From Nematostella vectensis (Eukaryota; Cnidaria; Anthozoa; Actiniaria; Edwardsiidae), in contig NC_064036.1 of the NCBI RefSeq assembly GCF_932526225.1, positions 4,651,501 through 4,715,500 of the forward strand: a stretch of DNA of 64,000 nt. The letters are read 5' to 3'. The notes under the pieces were generated by a model that worked only from the letters and a program-made list of their open reading frames with translations, was not told where the DNA came from and made no database searches. Positions within the stretch are counted from its first letter, which is position 1, and every line of letters starts with the position of its first letter. The translations under genes and the position numbers were made by a program. Shown in pieces: positions 52,428-64,000 of this stretch.

Positions 52428-55114
52428 CACTGTTAGTTTCAGGGAGTTATTTTTACTCCACTCAGAGAGTAAAAACTACTCTTTGCGATGGAGTACTTTT
52501 AAAGGAGTAATTTGAACTCCTTTATTGGAGTAAAAACTACTCCACTGAGGAGTATTTTTTTTTGTTTACTCCCTTAACGGAGTAAGTTTTACTCTGCTGA
52601 GAATTAGTATCGAATTTTTATTAGAAAAAGAGTAATTTTCACTCTTGTTGGTCAAATAATGGAGTAAAAAGTACTCTTTTCTGGGAGTAATTTTAGCAGA
52701 GTAAAAGCTACTCCAACTATCTGAAGTGAAAAGAGTTATTTTTACTCCAGATGGTCAAAAAATGGAGTAAAAAAGTACTCCTTTTAGGGGGTAGATTTTG
52801 AAGAGTAAAAACTACTCCAGCCATCTCGTGTTGAAAGAGTAGTTTTTACTCCAGCTGTATCTTTTTAGAGCAGTAACAAAACACTCCAAATATATAAAAT
52901 AAAGAGAGTTGTTTTTTTTACTCTGAATTAGCTGAATTTAAGAAGGAAAACGATAGTCTTTATTATATAAGACAAAAGATAAAAATAATAATTTATCGTA
53001 TTTATTGGTATTGAGACAAAAAACTCTACCCTGTGCCTAGGAGTTTCCTAAGATTTCCTAAGTTCGATCAAAACAACAAAATATGATTAAACTTCCTAAA
53101 AATTCCTAGGATTTCCTAGTATAAGCAGTAGACCAGAAAACTGAAATAATTTGGATAAGAAAATCTTAGAAAGAAGATTTGAAGTTCTACAATTTAGGAA
53201 CTCTTAGGAAATCCAAAAAGAACATTTTCAATACAATAACAGGCCTCGCCATACTTGCATATATTGTCAGCTATACTATAACAATAAGAAATGTAATCAA
53301 AGACAGGCTTGGACTCGAACATGAGTTTTATGTGGTGTACTTTCAAAATTCGCTCAGAATAAATAGTACTGCATTTAAAAGAAAGATAGGTAGGGTGATA
53401 ATTGTATAAAATTCTTAGATCCGATTTGAACATTATAAAATAATATATATTGTTTCTAATAGAAATGCTACTTGAGATTACAAAAAAAAATGTCCCGCTT
53501 TGCAGATAGAAGAAGGCTCACCAGGGCCCGTAAAACCAAAATGTACCGGGCGTCCCTCGCTTTAGTGGCCGAGAGGGGCTTGGGCCCAAGGCGCAAAACC
53601 ATAACGGTCGAACGAAAGCCATTATAATAATAACCTCCAAACAGATAGCCATTTCCGTCTTTTCTACGCGTAATCCACCTTTTTTGAGGATTTGATGGCA
53701 GAACATGGAGTGAAGTTAAAGGTTAGTGTGTAACGGGCTTTATAATGCGATAGGTTCAATACTAAATGTGATTTTTGCGACCAACTTCAGCATCAAATCA
53801 TCGTTCGTGGGCGGATTTCTCGAACTAGACTGATATGTTTTGTGATTCTTTGTTATCTTCCAAAGCAATACTACCTTCTTATGTGTTTCTCTTATTATCT
53901 TCGCAGGACATTATGATAGAGATAGTAAAATGTGCTCGAGTTGAAAGCCAGAAAAGAAAGAAGTTTGAGGTATAAGGAATGTGTCAATGCGTAAATCGCA
54001 AGAAACGAATAATAACTTTGTAAACTTAAGTTATTCACTAATCACCGTACTTACATCTAAAGCGCCTATGCTTTATAAACTGTTACTTGAAGCACAAAAT
54101 TGAATAACTTAGCTTAGTAAAAACCTAGTAATCAGTCTTGCACCTAAAATTTGTCCAGATATTTATTTTGAATATCTAATGTTACTGTAGTTGGTTTTTG
54201 TCCGTATATTCTGATCACAGTAAACCCTGCATATGAAGAACCTAGTTATCTTTTCAAGCTAGCCTACCAGATTCAAATTTAAATGGTGCATATAGAGGCA
54301 TTAGGCTTCTAGCTTCTTATCTGAATATACAAAGATGGAGGAGGAGGCAGTTCTTTTGGAAAACCGTAATGACGCCAAAAAGGGTAATGTTCAAAAGCTG
54401 TTAAAGTTGTTATAGAAAAATAATATTGTGTTATGTTTGTTTCAGCTTTGTTATGTTGGGACACTTGTTAGTAATTTTGTCCTGGATACCTTATGTCAAA
54501 TGACTATTATTTTTCAAACATTTTTTCAACTTATATTTTTGTTATTTTTTAGACTGAATTGTTTAATTAAATGATTTGTCAAATTCATAATAACGTCTTT
54601 TCCTTGGTGTTTCTAAATTACTCTACTTTCTCCAGTATTAACCCATGAAGTAGGTGGAGTTTAAACGGCCATTTTGTAAAAATAGGGGGGAGGGGGTTGA
54701 AATCATCCCTTTAGTTACCCAATTAGTAGGGGGAAATAACAAAATAGGGAGTAAAAATTGACTCCCATTTTGAGGGTGAATTGTACTCTTTTAATGGAGT
54801 AACTACAAGCAACCTAGTAAATTACTCCACTTAGCTACCCCCTAAAGTGGGTAAAATCTACTCCCCTGAGAGAGTAGGAAAAAAAGGAGTAAAAAATAAC
54901 TCCATTTTGAGGGTAAATTGTACTCCTTTAATGGAGTAATAGCAAGCAACCTAGTAAATCACTCCCTTTAGTTACTCCCCTACAGGGGTAAAATCTACTC
55001 CCTTGAGAGAGTAGAAAAAAGGGAGTAAAAAATTACTCCAAAAAGGGAGTCATTTTGTACCTCGTTTTTTTACTCCCCTTTTGGAGTTAAAACTACTCTC
55101 TGAAACTAACAGTG
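52428..55114. mobile_element. 2.7-kb DNA transposon with GGAGTA/TACTCC-rich ends
   Basis: The left end CACTGTTAGTTTCAGGGAGT and the reverse complement of the right end (CACTGTTAGTTTCAGAGAGT) match for about 32 bases. Both are flanked by TA (a possible 2-bp target duplication). About 500 bp inside each end is packed with alternating GGAGTAAAAACTACTCC-type palindromic units (52440-52930 and 54640-55100), resembling subterminal repeats. The middle (about 1.7 kb) has no recognisable transposase. Possible mini-exons on the plus strand are listed under findings. The superfamily is not assigned: CACTG ends recall CACTA elements, TA duplication recalls Tc1/mariner or ISL2EU. Confidence 0.85.
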
Positions 55115-57895
55115 TATGACTATTTTCTCTTATTTTGGTTTTGCTATTTTCTCATACCTTTTCAATAATTCTGGCGTGGCATAGTCTTGAAATCTATCCG
55201 ACCGGGAAATGAGAATTCGAAACTTGTCATTCGAAATTGCGGTTTGTTCTCCCCCCTTTGCGAGATGGACCGAAACTGAGTGATAAACGAAATGCATCGA
55301 ATAATTTTAAAAAGCGACAGTAATAACTGCCTAAGGCATGCGACTTCCAACAAGATTCAAACGTTCATACGTTTCCCTTCTTGCATGTACTCAACCCCTT
55401 AACTCAGCGACGCACATAGACCAAGACCTTGCATATGATAAACACAACAGAATATGACCAGACCTTTTTAAATAAAGGAAAACTTTAGACCTATAGATAA
55501 AATATTAAGATACTAAAAGGATGTTTTCATACCTCCATAAAAGTAGACTTTTACTATGGAGTGTCTTCTGATGGCTTTTGAAGACACTGTATAGTATTAC
55601 AAAGGTTAAATATCACTTTCAGATTCCTGTGCCCGCTTGTTTTTCTACGTCTAGTGTTTGTGAGTCGAGATATCGTATGATATGCCTATCAGCTTCGGTG
55701 TCTCGTGAGGGAAGGAAGGTAGCTGTCAATCTGAATAGCGAATGGTTTATCTAAATCGAGTGACGCAAAGGACAAGGTACACACACTGGTTTTTGCCCTC
55801 CAGCGATAGAAACCCCGACTTGGCGCGGAGTAGTCTCCAGGTGTGCGCTAGAATTCGAAATTTGACCTTTTAAATCTAAAGATTATTAAAAAAAAAAAAC
55901 GGAAAAATAAAATCATAAGCTATGAAACACGCGCGTAAGAACATATCATATATCAAAACGCTTCATTTGATTCTTAATGGAGTCAATCAAAAAAGATGGA
56001 AAAAAGGGTAAGAAAACAAGCCAGCTGGTTCAATTACAGGGATCAAGAAGCATACGAGAAACGACACCATTTGCGATTCCGTAATGGGAACCCAGTCGAT
56101 TATTAAGTTGTTAGCCTCATGTCATAGACAGAAGTCGCCGGCTTACCGTCGTGTTGACCCAGGCAATGCTTTCTCTCTCTCTCTTCTGCTTTTCTTAATT
56201 TCCTCCCAGAATTCGCAAATTTTGAGTATTGTATCACTGGTCATTTCCGTATGCAAAAGAAATTGACAGTATTAGAGGGCTTTGTTCCAACAATGTGACA
56301 ATAATTGAGCGGTGTTCCATTGACCTGAGTATAATATCTATTCCATTCTCTTCCTTTCCCTTTACCTGTTGATGTCAACTTTAAGTCAATTCATTCTTTT
56401 CTCGACCATTGGATAAAACTTGAATCCCTGATCTGATGTCCCTTGTCGTGTTCAATCCCATTAAGATGCTCGTATCACTAGCCCCAAGGCTTTTTTCCAC
56501 TGTAAACGTCAGATACGTGTTCACAGGCGGGATCATATTTTGTGCACTTCTTAATGCACAAACAAACTGTCGTGTACTTGTTTTAATTTCGCCAGTTTTG
56601 TTTGGATATTTGTGATAAGTTCAGCAACAATTAACCGAATTCAACTTCCAATCTCTCTATTTTATCTGGCGACGGATGTATTTTGGCCAGTAGAAGACTA
56701 CAGATTTATCTAGCAATTATAATGAGGAAAAAGTGGTCGCCAGCCACCTAACGTGGTCCTTCATTAGCGAGGTTTTTAATAGATGGTGTTAAGTTCAAAC
56801 ATGTTCAAACATGACACTTGGCATCGTTAAAAGCCATTTGGAATATTAAAACTGCACAAATAAAACATCATAATTAGATTAGAAATCTTGATTAAAAACT
56901 AATATTTTTATGTGTAATAGAAACCTTGATCTCAAGTTCTACCCATGTTTTTTATCAATGTTATCACAGTTCCATTTATCATTTTTTTTTCTTAAATCCA
57001 TGAAATTACAATCTGCGAATATGAGTGAAAAAGACGTCTGTCAATCATTTAACTTTTTCCATGGTAACCGGTACAAATATTTTCAAGAGATAATGGTCCT
57101 TGTTCTCTTTGTAAAATTTCAGATGTGCCCAGATGTGTACATAATACTAAGGAGGATGAGATTTTTTTTTTCGTTGGCCGTATATGTGAACTTATGGACC
57201 CTCGAATATTTCCAGCATTTTATGGCCTGCGAGCTTAGCTCTTACGATATGGAAAACATTATCCCGTATGGCGTAGTGTATCATATGCAAAAAGAACAAG
57301 ATTTGGCGAATTTTTGATATAGGAAAATAACTCTTTTTGGCGCGGTCGAGAGGAATACACCCCCCATTCTCCCCCTGTGCCCACCCTAAGCTACCTAGCT
57401 ACACTACACAGGAGCTAGTTCAATAACCAAAGCAGGAAGGCCATCCAATGTGCGTTTCATTCCACCTGCTGAATTTACAGATGCTGCATTCTGATCTTCA
57501 TCATAATACCATTGTTACGGAACACGTCCTCTTGGAGCAATTGAGTGTTGATATTCGTGCTCTCTATGCTTCTATCACTAAGAGCCGGAAGCTTTCTAAA
57601 GTGTGTTTTGATAACTTCTTCCTAAAAATGGAGTGTTCAACTTCAAGAGCGTAGCGAAACCTCACGTTCCAAAATGGAACTATAGTTATGTATACATTGG
57701 GACCCTACCTTTCCTTCCATTATCAATTACTCTCAGTTCAACAAATTCGCTTGGGAAGCAAACTAAAATCTGGTAAACCATAAACAGGGATTGTTGTACT
57801 GTACATCAGTTCGAATTTATTGGCAATAATTCGAAATCTTTGTAAATCTGAAAACTAAATTGAATTAAAGTCTAAAGCTAATAACCTGCTAAATG
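55115..57895. other. Intergenic stretch, nothing recognised
   Basis: Two open frames (56910-57317 and 57448-57654, plus strand) are the longest. Neither shows a domain, and the first is Phe/Leu/Met-rich as expected of AT-rich chance sequence. AATAAA on the minus strand (57816-57821) is probably the poly(A) signal of the F-box gene. Confidence 0.5.
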
Positions 57896-59586
57896 TCAAA
57901 ATTTCATAAGCGAATCTAGGCAAAGCTTTGGCTGCGGCAACACAAAGTCCTCGTTCTGTAAAAAGCGTATGTGGCGATGAGGCCAATTCTCTTTCTTATG
58001 CTGCTGCAGTTCACAGAGCAAGTCATTGACGTAAAGTCCTGTCAAGTTCACGGTGTGTAAGGAACAGCATCTCTGTATAAGGTTGCTAAAGGCGCGCATC
58101 ATGTTCTGCTGGCGGCAAGAGTGATAATACACGATCCAAAGCGACTCCAAATGTCTGCTGTGTTGCGCTATTTTGCGCACTATGCGGTCAGTACCACTGC
58201 TATCGTTAGCCGCCAAACACAGAGATCTAAGCGACTGCATTCGTGTCAGAAACACATCAAAGTGCTCCTGCGCGAAAGGTATAGATGAGACGTCTAAGTG
58301 ACGCACTTGATCGCAGCCAATCAGGAGGGAGCATAGAGTGTCTATTGTGATTGGATAACGCCTCAGGATTTGGAGGACTTCCGCATCCGGGAAACCGCGA
58401 TACTGCATCAACTTACAGTTCTCGTCTGACAGCGGGCATCTAAGGTAGCGTAGGCGTGGTAGGAGTATTAAAACTGTGGTGATAGCGAGGTCGTCTAGGT
58501 GTGCGCAGTGTCTGAGGTCTAGCGCTTCGATGACCGTGTTACTCCAATGTGCTTCGACTACTGCGTCACCACTAACGCGCGTACCATTCAGCAACAAAGT
58601 CGTCAAGTGGCGACAGTTGCGCAACAGTATTGGCAAGGAGTTGCCGAGGTAATTGTAACAGCGAGAGAGGGAGAGGTATTCTAGCTCGTGACAGTTTGTA
58701 GCGATAGTAGTGACTGAAAAATCGTCGATGGCGTCGCAGCGTCCGCAGTCCAATACACGTAGGTGAGGTTTCGAGCTGAAGACCTGGTGAGCCAAGGAAG
58801 ACCGAAACGTGGAATGCAATCCTGCAAAGAAAGGTTCACTGTGAATTATTGCATTTCTTACTGAAATTTTAAGTAAACTGTATAAAACTTCCATTTTTTT
58901 ATGAACGCATGACTTCATAGCAGATATCTAGCTCCTTTTCATCATGATAATTCTTACCATATATAGTAGATTTAAGTTCTTTCCAGTTAACAGAAGAACA
59001 AGTCATGCGGCACAAAGAACAGATATGTTTGAATAAAAAGTTTATTTAATATATATTTTGTTTTATACTTACCAAACGACTAACAAAAAGCTAATGATAC
59101 CGTACCTAAGCCTTCCAGATTCTCGGCGCTTCGCAAGAAATGTTTTATCTCGTCCATGCTTCCACGGCTGTTCCGCATATCCAGCATTCTTAGCGAGCGC
59201 AGATGCTCCCTTACCCCCTCGCTACCGTGACCCGAGCTGGTACTGTGAACAACAGCGTCATTTAGGTTGAGAATGTGCAAGCTATGGCACCTTTGTCTCA
59301 CGCAAACAAGCGTCTCTGAATTCACTGCACATGTAGCTAAAGAGAGTCTGCGACCTAGGGGAGCGAATGATTGGCTCAGTAACCTGTGTATTGCGGCTGG
59401 TTGTAGCTTAGTGCTGTATTGCGCAAGATCTAGGTCTGTCCAGAGAGAGGAATCTTGGGTAAGTAGATACCATCTTCTGCATACCAGAGAAGCGCTCAAC
59501 AAACTGCGCATGTCCAAGAAGCGAAACACGGCGATGATGACGTCATCTGCTATTGTTATCATGCTATTACATGAGTGATTTGTCAT
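57896..59586 (-). CDS. F-box / leucine-rich-repeat protein (FBXL type)
   Basis: Two exons (59106-59586 and 57896-58821), phase-1 intron, 1407 nt, 468 residues. The N-terminus (about 10-55) is an F-box: DDVIIAVFRFLDMRSLLSAS then LVCRRWYLLTQDSSLW, which would bind Skp1 in an SCF ubiquitin ligase. The rest is built of cysteine-type leucine-rich repeats, for example LRVLDCGRCDAIDDFSV, LEYLSLSRCYNYLG, LTTLLLNGTRVSGDA and IEALDLRHCAHLDD, followed by more divergent repeats. The repeats would recruit substrates. It resembles the FBXL2/FBXL20-like architecture, but no one-to-one vertebrate gene is evident. ATG 59584-59586 directly precedes the F-box region. Confidence 0.88.
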
Positions 59587-60762
59587 GTTGAATTTTAAAA
59601 CAATGTGGTTTTTGGTCTCGATACGTTCCTACATTTTTCTCATGTTGGAATTTAAGAGTCGGTGATGTAAGAGTTGTTTATTATGTAATATGGCGCGCGC
59701 ACTTTGGTATTCGCGCGCTAAAAGCTTGAAAGGAACAATGGCACACGTAAATCGCACCTCTTGTGGTACGGGAACACCTTTATATCTCCGTGCCGCCCTA
59801 ATAGGACCAACGATTACTCTACATTCACTACATTAAATAATAGCATAGTCTGGAATACAAACATCTCTATTTATTCGTATATTGCGTGCCTTAAACAAAT
59901 TACACCCATGCTTGGCACAGTAATAAGTTATGTTTCCTATCAGATAGGTAAGGTTTAGCCACACGTTGCAACAACTTTTAAGATTCACGGATTAAGAGTT
60001 ATTGATTTCTATCAAACGAAGTAGCTTCGCAATAGAACACTATTCTAAAGCCAAAATCGCAACGTCGTCCAACATTGTGGGAGAAGCTTAGTGTGAATGT
60101 TGCGATACACCAGCCAACAACGGGTATCACATATGAACGTTGTTGCTAGTATTTTTCGGACAATGTTGTCGCTTTACACTATTTTATTTTATAGGCAAGA
60201 GGTGTGTATGAACATGTATTGCCAAAATAAAGTAACGGTATCGTGCTAATTATCTATCTAGCATATCCTTTTTACGAGGTCTATTGCTATACTTTTCATC
60301 TCTTGCAACCAATTCAAATACATACATGCTAAAACCAAGCCAGATAGCATAATAACGTCGAATCTCTTCAGGGTACTATCACCTATGAGTTGCAGGTACA
60401 GTGACACATCTTCGAAATCTTCCACGGAAAGCGGCGCTCTGAAAGCGCACACAAAGGGAGGATCCAAGATTTCTCGAGAAGGGGGTGGGGACCCAAAGAA
60501 GGGGGCACCTATATATAAAATACAGTTCCATACAGTTCTTCTTAAAATTCGGTCTGAGGAATTTTAGTAGAGCGCTAATTTCAAATTGGCTAGCGACTTG
60601 TAGTGTTTTTTGGCGGAAGGTCTTATTAATCGTACAACACGCCTCTTTCTCTGGGTAATTCCCTTAGGTTTTACGATTCGCTTTGTTTGATCTCTATATT
60701 CCGAACTCTTAAAGTTTCTTTGTGGGAGGGGGTCTTATTTGCAAAACACGCCTATATCTCAC
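59587..60762. other. Intergenic stretch between F-box gene and next gene
   Basis: It holds the 5' flank of the F-box gene (with GC-rich GGCGCGCGCAC and TTCGCGCGC near 59693-59719) and the 3' flank of the gene ending at 60763. Around 60460-60510 a G-rich phrase (GGATCCAAGATTTCTCGAG) resembles a dispersed DNA-transposon relic. Confidence 0.5.
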
Positions 60763-63695
60763 TCAGCGTAGTCCCCTTAGGTTTACCACTCGTTTCGTTT
60801 TATCTCGTGAATCCGAGTTATTGCCATCCTCCTCGTCGCCATTGTCAGCTGCGGCGTTTGGCCTCTTTATTTTCTTGTCCGACTGTCCGAAGGAGCGTCC
60901 TACATTCGGACGAGGCTGGTCCAGTGGCCTGCCCTCCCCCTGTTTGGTTTGTGAGAGGTTTTCGTCAGGGTCCTCTTCTCCTTCCTCGTTATCATTATCT
61001 GTTAAAACAAAAGGAAATGGGTCCTAATTGTTAATGTCTTAAAAAAATAAAAAAACTTTTGATGTTTAATTACATTTCAAATCACTTATTCTGCTCTTAT
61101 GTTCCGTATTTTTGCAGTTACTTTCTGTACTACATACCCTAACACAATATTTTCAAAACTTCAATAGCATCAGGCATTGTATGTAGTTTTTGATACAGAA
61201 TTTGCCGAAAAATAACACAAGGAAATTCAAACAAGCTAATGCTTCGGTCATAATCTACGAGTAAGGCAGTTTCCAAGCAAATAGATGAATTACATTATAG
61301 CATGGAGTAAAGACCTCACCTTCCTCCTGCGCATGCTCTTCACTGGTTTTCCGCTGACTATCGCTTTCATTCGGCTCAATATTCTCATTATCCTCCTCGG
61401 AAGCCTTTCTCTTCACAACTGCTCCAGGCCTCTGAATCGGTCGCCTGTACTGCTCACCGCCTTTTGTCCGTTTGGGTCCAGCCTCTTCCAATGTTTCGAC
61501 CACTTTTGGCTTAGAGTCATAAGTTTCCTTTAACTTAATATTATCATATTTATAGTTCTCTTTTGGCTGTCCGACCTTGTGTGTTTTTTCATCGACAAGT
61601 TTAAGGTTTTTCTGTTCAGAGTCATGTGGCATACGTGCAGGATTGAGTAATTTAAGCCTATTCAGCTGATCTTGCCTGTCCAATTTGGGCTTCTCTACCT
61701 CTCCTCCTTGAGGCCTCTCCACATCTCCTCCAAGCGGGACAGGTGCCCATTGCTCACTTTCCCTAACGCGTGGAAACGTGTTTGCATTTTGAAAAGTGGC
61801 GTGCATCAACGGTCGCTGCTGGGGCCTCTGAGGCATAATATTTTCTCGGTTGATAGTCCGAGACTGGTCCTGATTGGCTATTTGGTGCAATTTCGCTTCC
61901 AGGCTCTGGTTGAGGTATCGCTTTACGTTGGCTTCTTCTGCCTGAGTCTCATCGTCAGCATCCGCTCGAGGTTCTCCCTCAGACTCGTGCACCAATGACG
62001 TCTTAGCCTGATATAAGAATATAAAATATAGTACATAAAATAACCTGCGTATAAGAACCTTACCTAAACACCCTCCAAATGAGAAGCATTCCAGGCTAAA
62101 TTCCAGGGTTTCTTAAACAGGACATGTAAAGTTGGTATCTATAAAATGTGGTTCAACACATCAAAACAATATAACCAAATAGAATTTAGTTAATGATGTT
62201 GAACTTTCAACATAAAAAAAACAATCATAATTAGTTACTATCACTGTTTATTTCCGAGGAATAAGAAACTAAATATAAAAGCAGTACCCTTGTTTCTCAA
62301 TGACAATACTGTACAATACAATAATCTTTTTTATAGAGGGTTTACAATAAGCAACATTTATATGGAGGCCAGCTTAAAAAAATCAAAGTTATAGCTGGAG
62401 TTTAGGCTTTGCTTAACAGCCTTTTCCCAACAACATAACCCCTTCTTTGGATGGTTAATTCTTTTTCCCGAGCCCATTCCCCCAAGATCATCACCCCAGC
62501 CACCTCAACTCACCCTAAGGGTATAATGACCACTCACTAATGAGTACTTACGATGACATTAACTGGCTTTGGAGTACTTGGTAGAACTTGTCTAACAGAG
62601 TCTTCAGTGTTCTGAAAGTTTAGTGTTTATATTTTCAACAATAGGAACTACCATTTATCTAAAATGATTTTGTAGGTAATGAAAACCTACGCAAATGAGA
62701 TATTCATTTCGGTAGAGAACTAAATCTGCTTGAATCACAGATAAATTCAATCCATATTTAAACAACTGTTATTATATTTCTATCATTACAAAAATGCAGG
62801 GAAAGTTATATATTTAAAAATGATAAGTGTTTGAAACATTAAAAACAGAAACAAACCAACAAAGTCTTGCAAATCAGACAGATGGACAAAAATAACAAAG
62901 GCAACAAAGCATTTTTAGAGCACACGGTGTTGCATACTAATATGCAACACTGTTTCAAAATGGCTTCTACTCACGGTAGTTGTAATGTTAGCTATGCTTT
63001 TTGGGTGAATGACTCTATCACGTGACAGGTTATCATGTGACTGATCATTGGGCATCTGATGCCTCTGTGCCACAGCAGATTTTAAAATTGCTATGAAGGG
63101 ATAAAAAAAAAACAAGGTTAAGACAGAGAAGATCTAAAATGATTTTATTTCTCGAGTCTGTTACCTGTGTCCCTATGCAATGGAATTTTGGTGGGTGCAG
63201 TATTCCTGTTATTGCTTTGTTTGTTTTGCCTGCAAAGAGATCAAAGTTAAAAAAAAACATAATTAGAGTTACATAGCAGTCAGTCATAACATAATAATGA
63301 ACTTTTCTGATGTAAATTTGACAGTTATAAGCAACCTTCTTCAAACTAAAAATGCAGATAGAGCTGGACACAAACACTTACAGTTTTTTCTCTTGTTCGG
63401 CATCGTCATCTCTGTCTTCTTCTTCTTCTTCCCCCTCTTTTGTAGGTATGGTATTAGCTTTTGTCGATCTATGGGATACCTGTGGAAGCTGGGGAGGTCT
63501 AGGGTGAGCCACACCAGGTCTAGTGTCAGCAGGGCCGAGCCTGTGAGCATTGGGTTGCATGTGCTCTACTGACACTGAAAGGAAAGAAGTTTCTGTCAGA
63601 AATAAAAGAAGTTTCTGCCAGGACAGGTGCAATCAGGAAATTATACTCTTCTAAGGGCTCTCACCGTCTTCTCCTATAGAGCTCTTTTGGTGTTT
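60763..63695 (-). CDS. Charged low-complexity protein, 3' part (possibly GOLM/GOLIM4-like)
   Basis: Seven exons (63665-63695, 63382-63574, 63165-63229, 62975-63090, 62552-62611, 61320-62007, 60763-60998) join in phase to 462 codons plus TGA. Upstream exons lie beyond or near the right edge. The product is rich in Glu, Asp, Gln, Lys and Pro: KEGEEEEEDRDDD, then Asn/Gln-rich stretches, a short helix (KRYLNQSLEAKLHQIANQDQ), and acidic segments (EEDNENIEPNESDS, DNDNEEGEEDPDE) ending KRVVNLRGLR. There is no catalytic domain. The pattern of an acidic, disordered luminal tail fits Golgi proteins such as GOLM1/GOLM2/GOLIM4, but no diagnostic motif is visible, so the assignment is tentative. The gene structure itself is well supported by splice sites and phases. 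Confidence 0.75.
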
Positions 63696-63788
63696 CTGAA
63701 ATCAAGAAATAAGGATAAGCTTCAGTCCTGAAGGAGGAGAGGCTACTAAAATACAAACCAACTAATACAAATAGAACCTTAGAACCCC

Positions 63789-63813
63789 GGGGGGGGGGGG
63801 GGGGGGGGGGGGA
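63789..63813. repeat. Poly-G run of about 24
   Basis: A homopolymer G tract in an intron of the charged-protein gene, between the first visible exon and the window end. Length is prone to sequencing or assembly error. Confidence 0.9.
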
Positions 63814-63892
63814 CTTTCCAGAAAAGTAGACGGGGGTGATTGTCATATCTCTTAGGGTATAAAATTCAACCAATTACTATTACCAGGGGCTT

Positions 63893-64000
63893 CTGGAATT
63901 ACGCGGAAAAAAACTCAAAATTACCCAGGATTTTTTGCTAAATTACCCGCTAAATTACGCTTGAAATAAATCATTTTGCAATACATTTTTCTTTAAAAAT
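63893..64000. mobile_element. Partial second copy of the CAGGGCTTCTGG MITE
   Basis: CAGGGGCTTCTGGAATTACG, then AAACTCAAAATTAC, then TTTGCTAAATTAC and TTTTGCAATACATTTTTC match the reverse complement of the right half of the element at 24883-25464. The copy is cut by the window edge. Confidence 0.88.

Noticed and set aside
56910-57317. 135-codon plus-strand open frame
   Set aside because: Phe/Met/Leu-rich chance translation of AT-rich DNA, no domain, no splice or poly(A) context.
57448-57654. 68-codon plus-strand open frame
   Set aside because: Plausible composition but no homologous motif and it lies in the 3' flank of the F-box gene. Not enough to call.
62930-62953. Perfect small hairpin GTGTTGCATA..TATGCAACAC
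   Set aside because: 10-bp arms in an AT-rich intron are expected by chance often enough. No terminator or element context.

Overview
The window is animal nuclear DNA. Genes are split by many short-exon introns with clean GT..AG junctions, intergenic DNA is AT-rich, and the families present are metazoan: class A and class C GPCRs, TRAIP, NOP2 and an F-box/LRR protein. Gene content, small intronless rhodopsin-like receptors and the repeat types suggest a cnidarian, probably an anthozoan such as a sea anemone. The organism is an inference, not something the sequence states.

Layout. 1-407 is the 3' end of a class A GPCR (+). 3.9-7.2 kb holds a 58-bp tandem repeat and a large 46-bp minisatellite. 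7265-35623 (-) is a 23-exon NOP2 (NSUN1) rRNA m5C methyltransferase gene, reconstructed here exon by exon with every intron phase agreeing. Two intact intronless GPCR genes (8905-9891 and 13451-14572, same strand) lie inside its inferred last intron. They are paralogues of the receptor at the window start. NOP2 intron 1 contains a nested transposon block: a Ginger-like DNA transposon with about 104-bp terminal inverted repeats (27724-34526) and a broken integrase, a CR1/L2-type LINE inserted in it, and a sequence that folds as a hammerhead ribozyme (29986-30028). A 253-bp divergent promoter separates NOP2 from a 12-exon TRAIP E3 ligase gene (+, 35877-43325).

The rest. 44.7-44.9 kb carries a decayed SGNH-hydrolase fragment. 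45291-49343 (-) is a three-coding-exon metabotropic-glutamate-receptor-like class C GPCR with a 53-bp minisatellite in its first coding intron. 52428-55114 is a 2.7-kb element with terminal inverted repeats and GGAGTA/TACTCC-rich ends. 57896-59586 (-) is a two-exon F-box/LRR protein. 60763-63695 (-) is the 3' part (seven exons) of a charged low-complexity protein, possibly Golgi GOLM/GOLIM4-like. A copy of a MITE that also lies in NOP2 intron 6 runs off the right edge.

Themes. The window has a small cluster of related peptide-receptor-like GPCRs, one of which carries the reciprocal Asn2.50/Asp7.49 exchange known from GnRH receptors. It also has a housekeeping pair (ribosome biogenesis and replication-stress ubiquitin ligase) driven from one short promoter, and three tandem duplications that copy splice sites in that pair.
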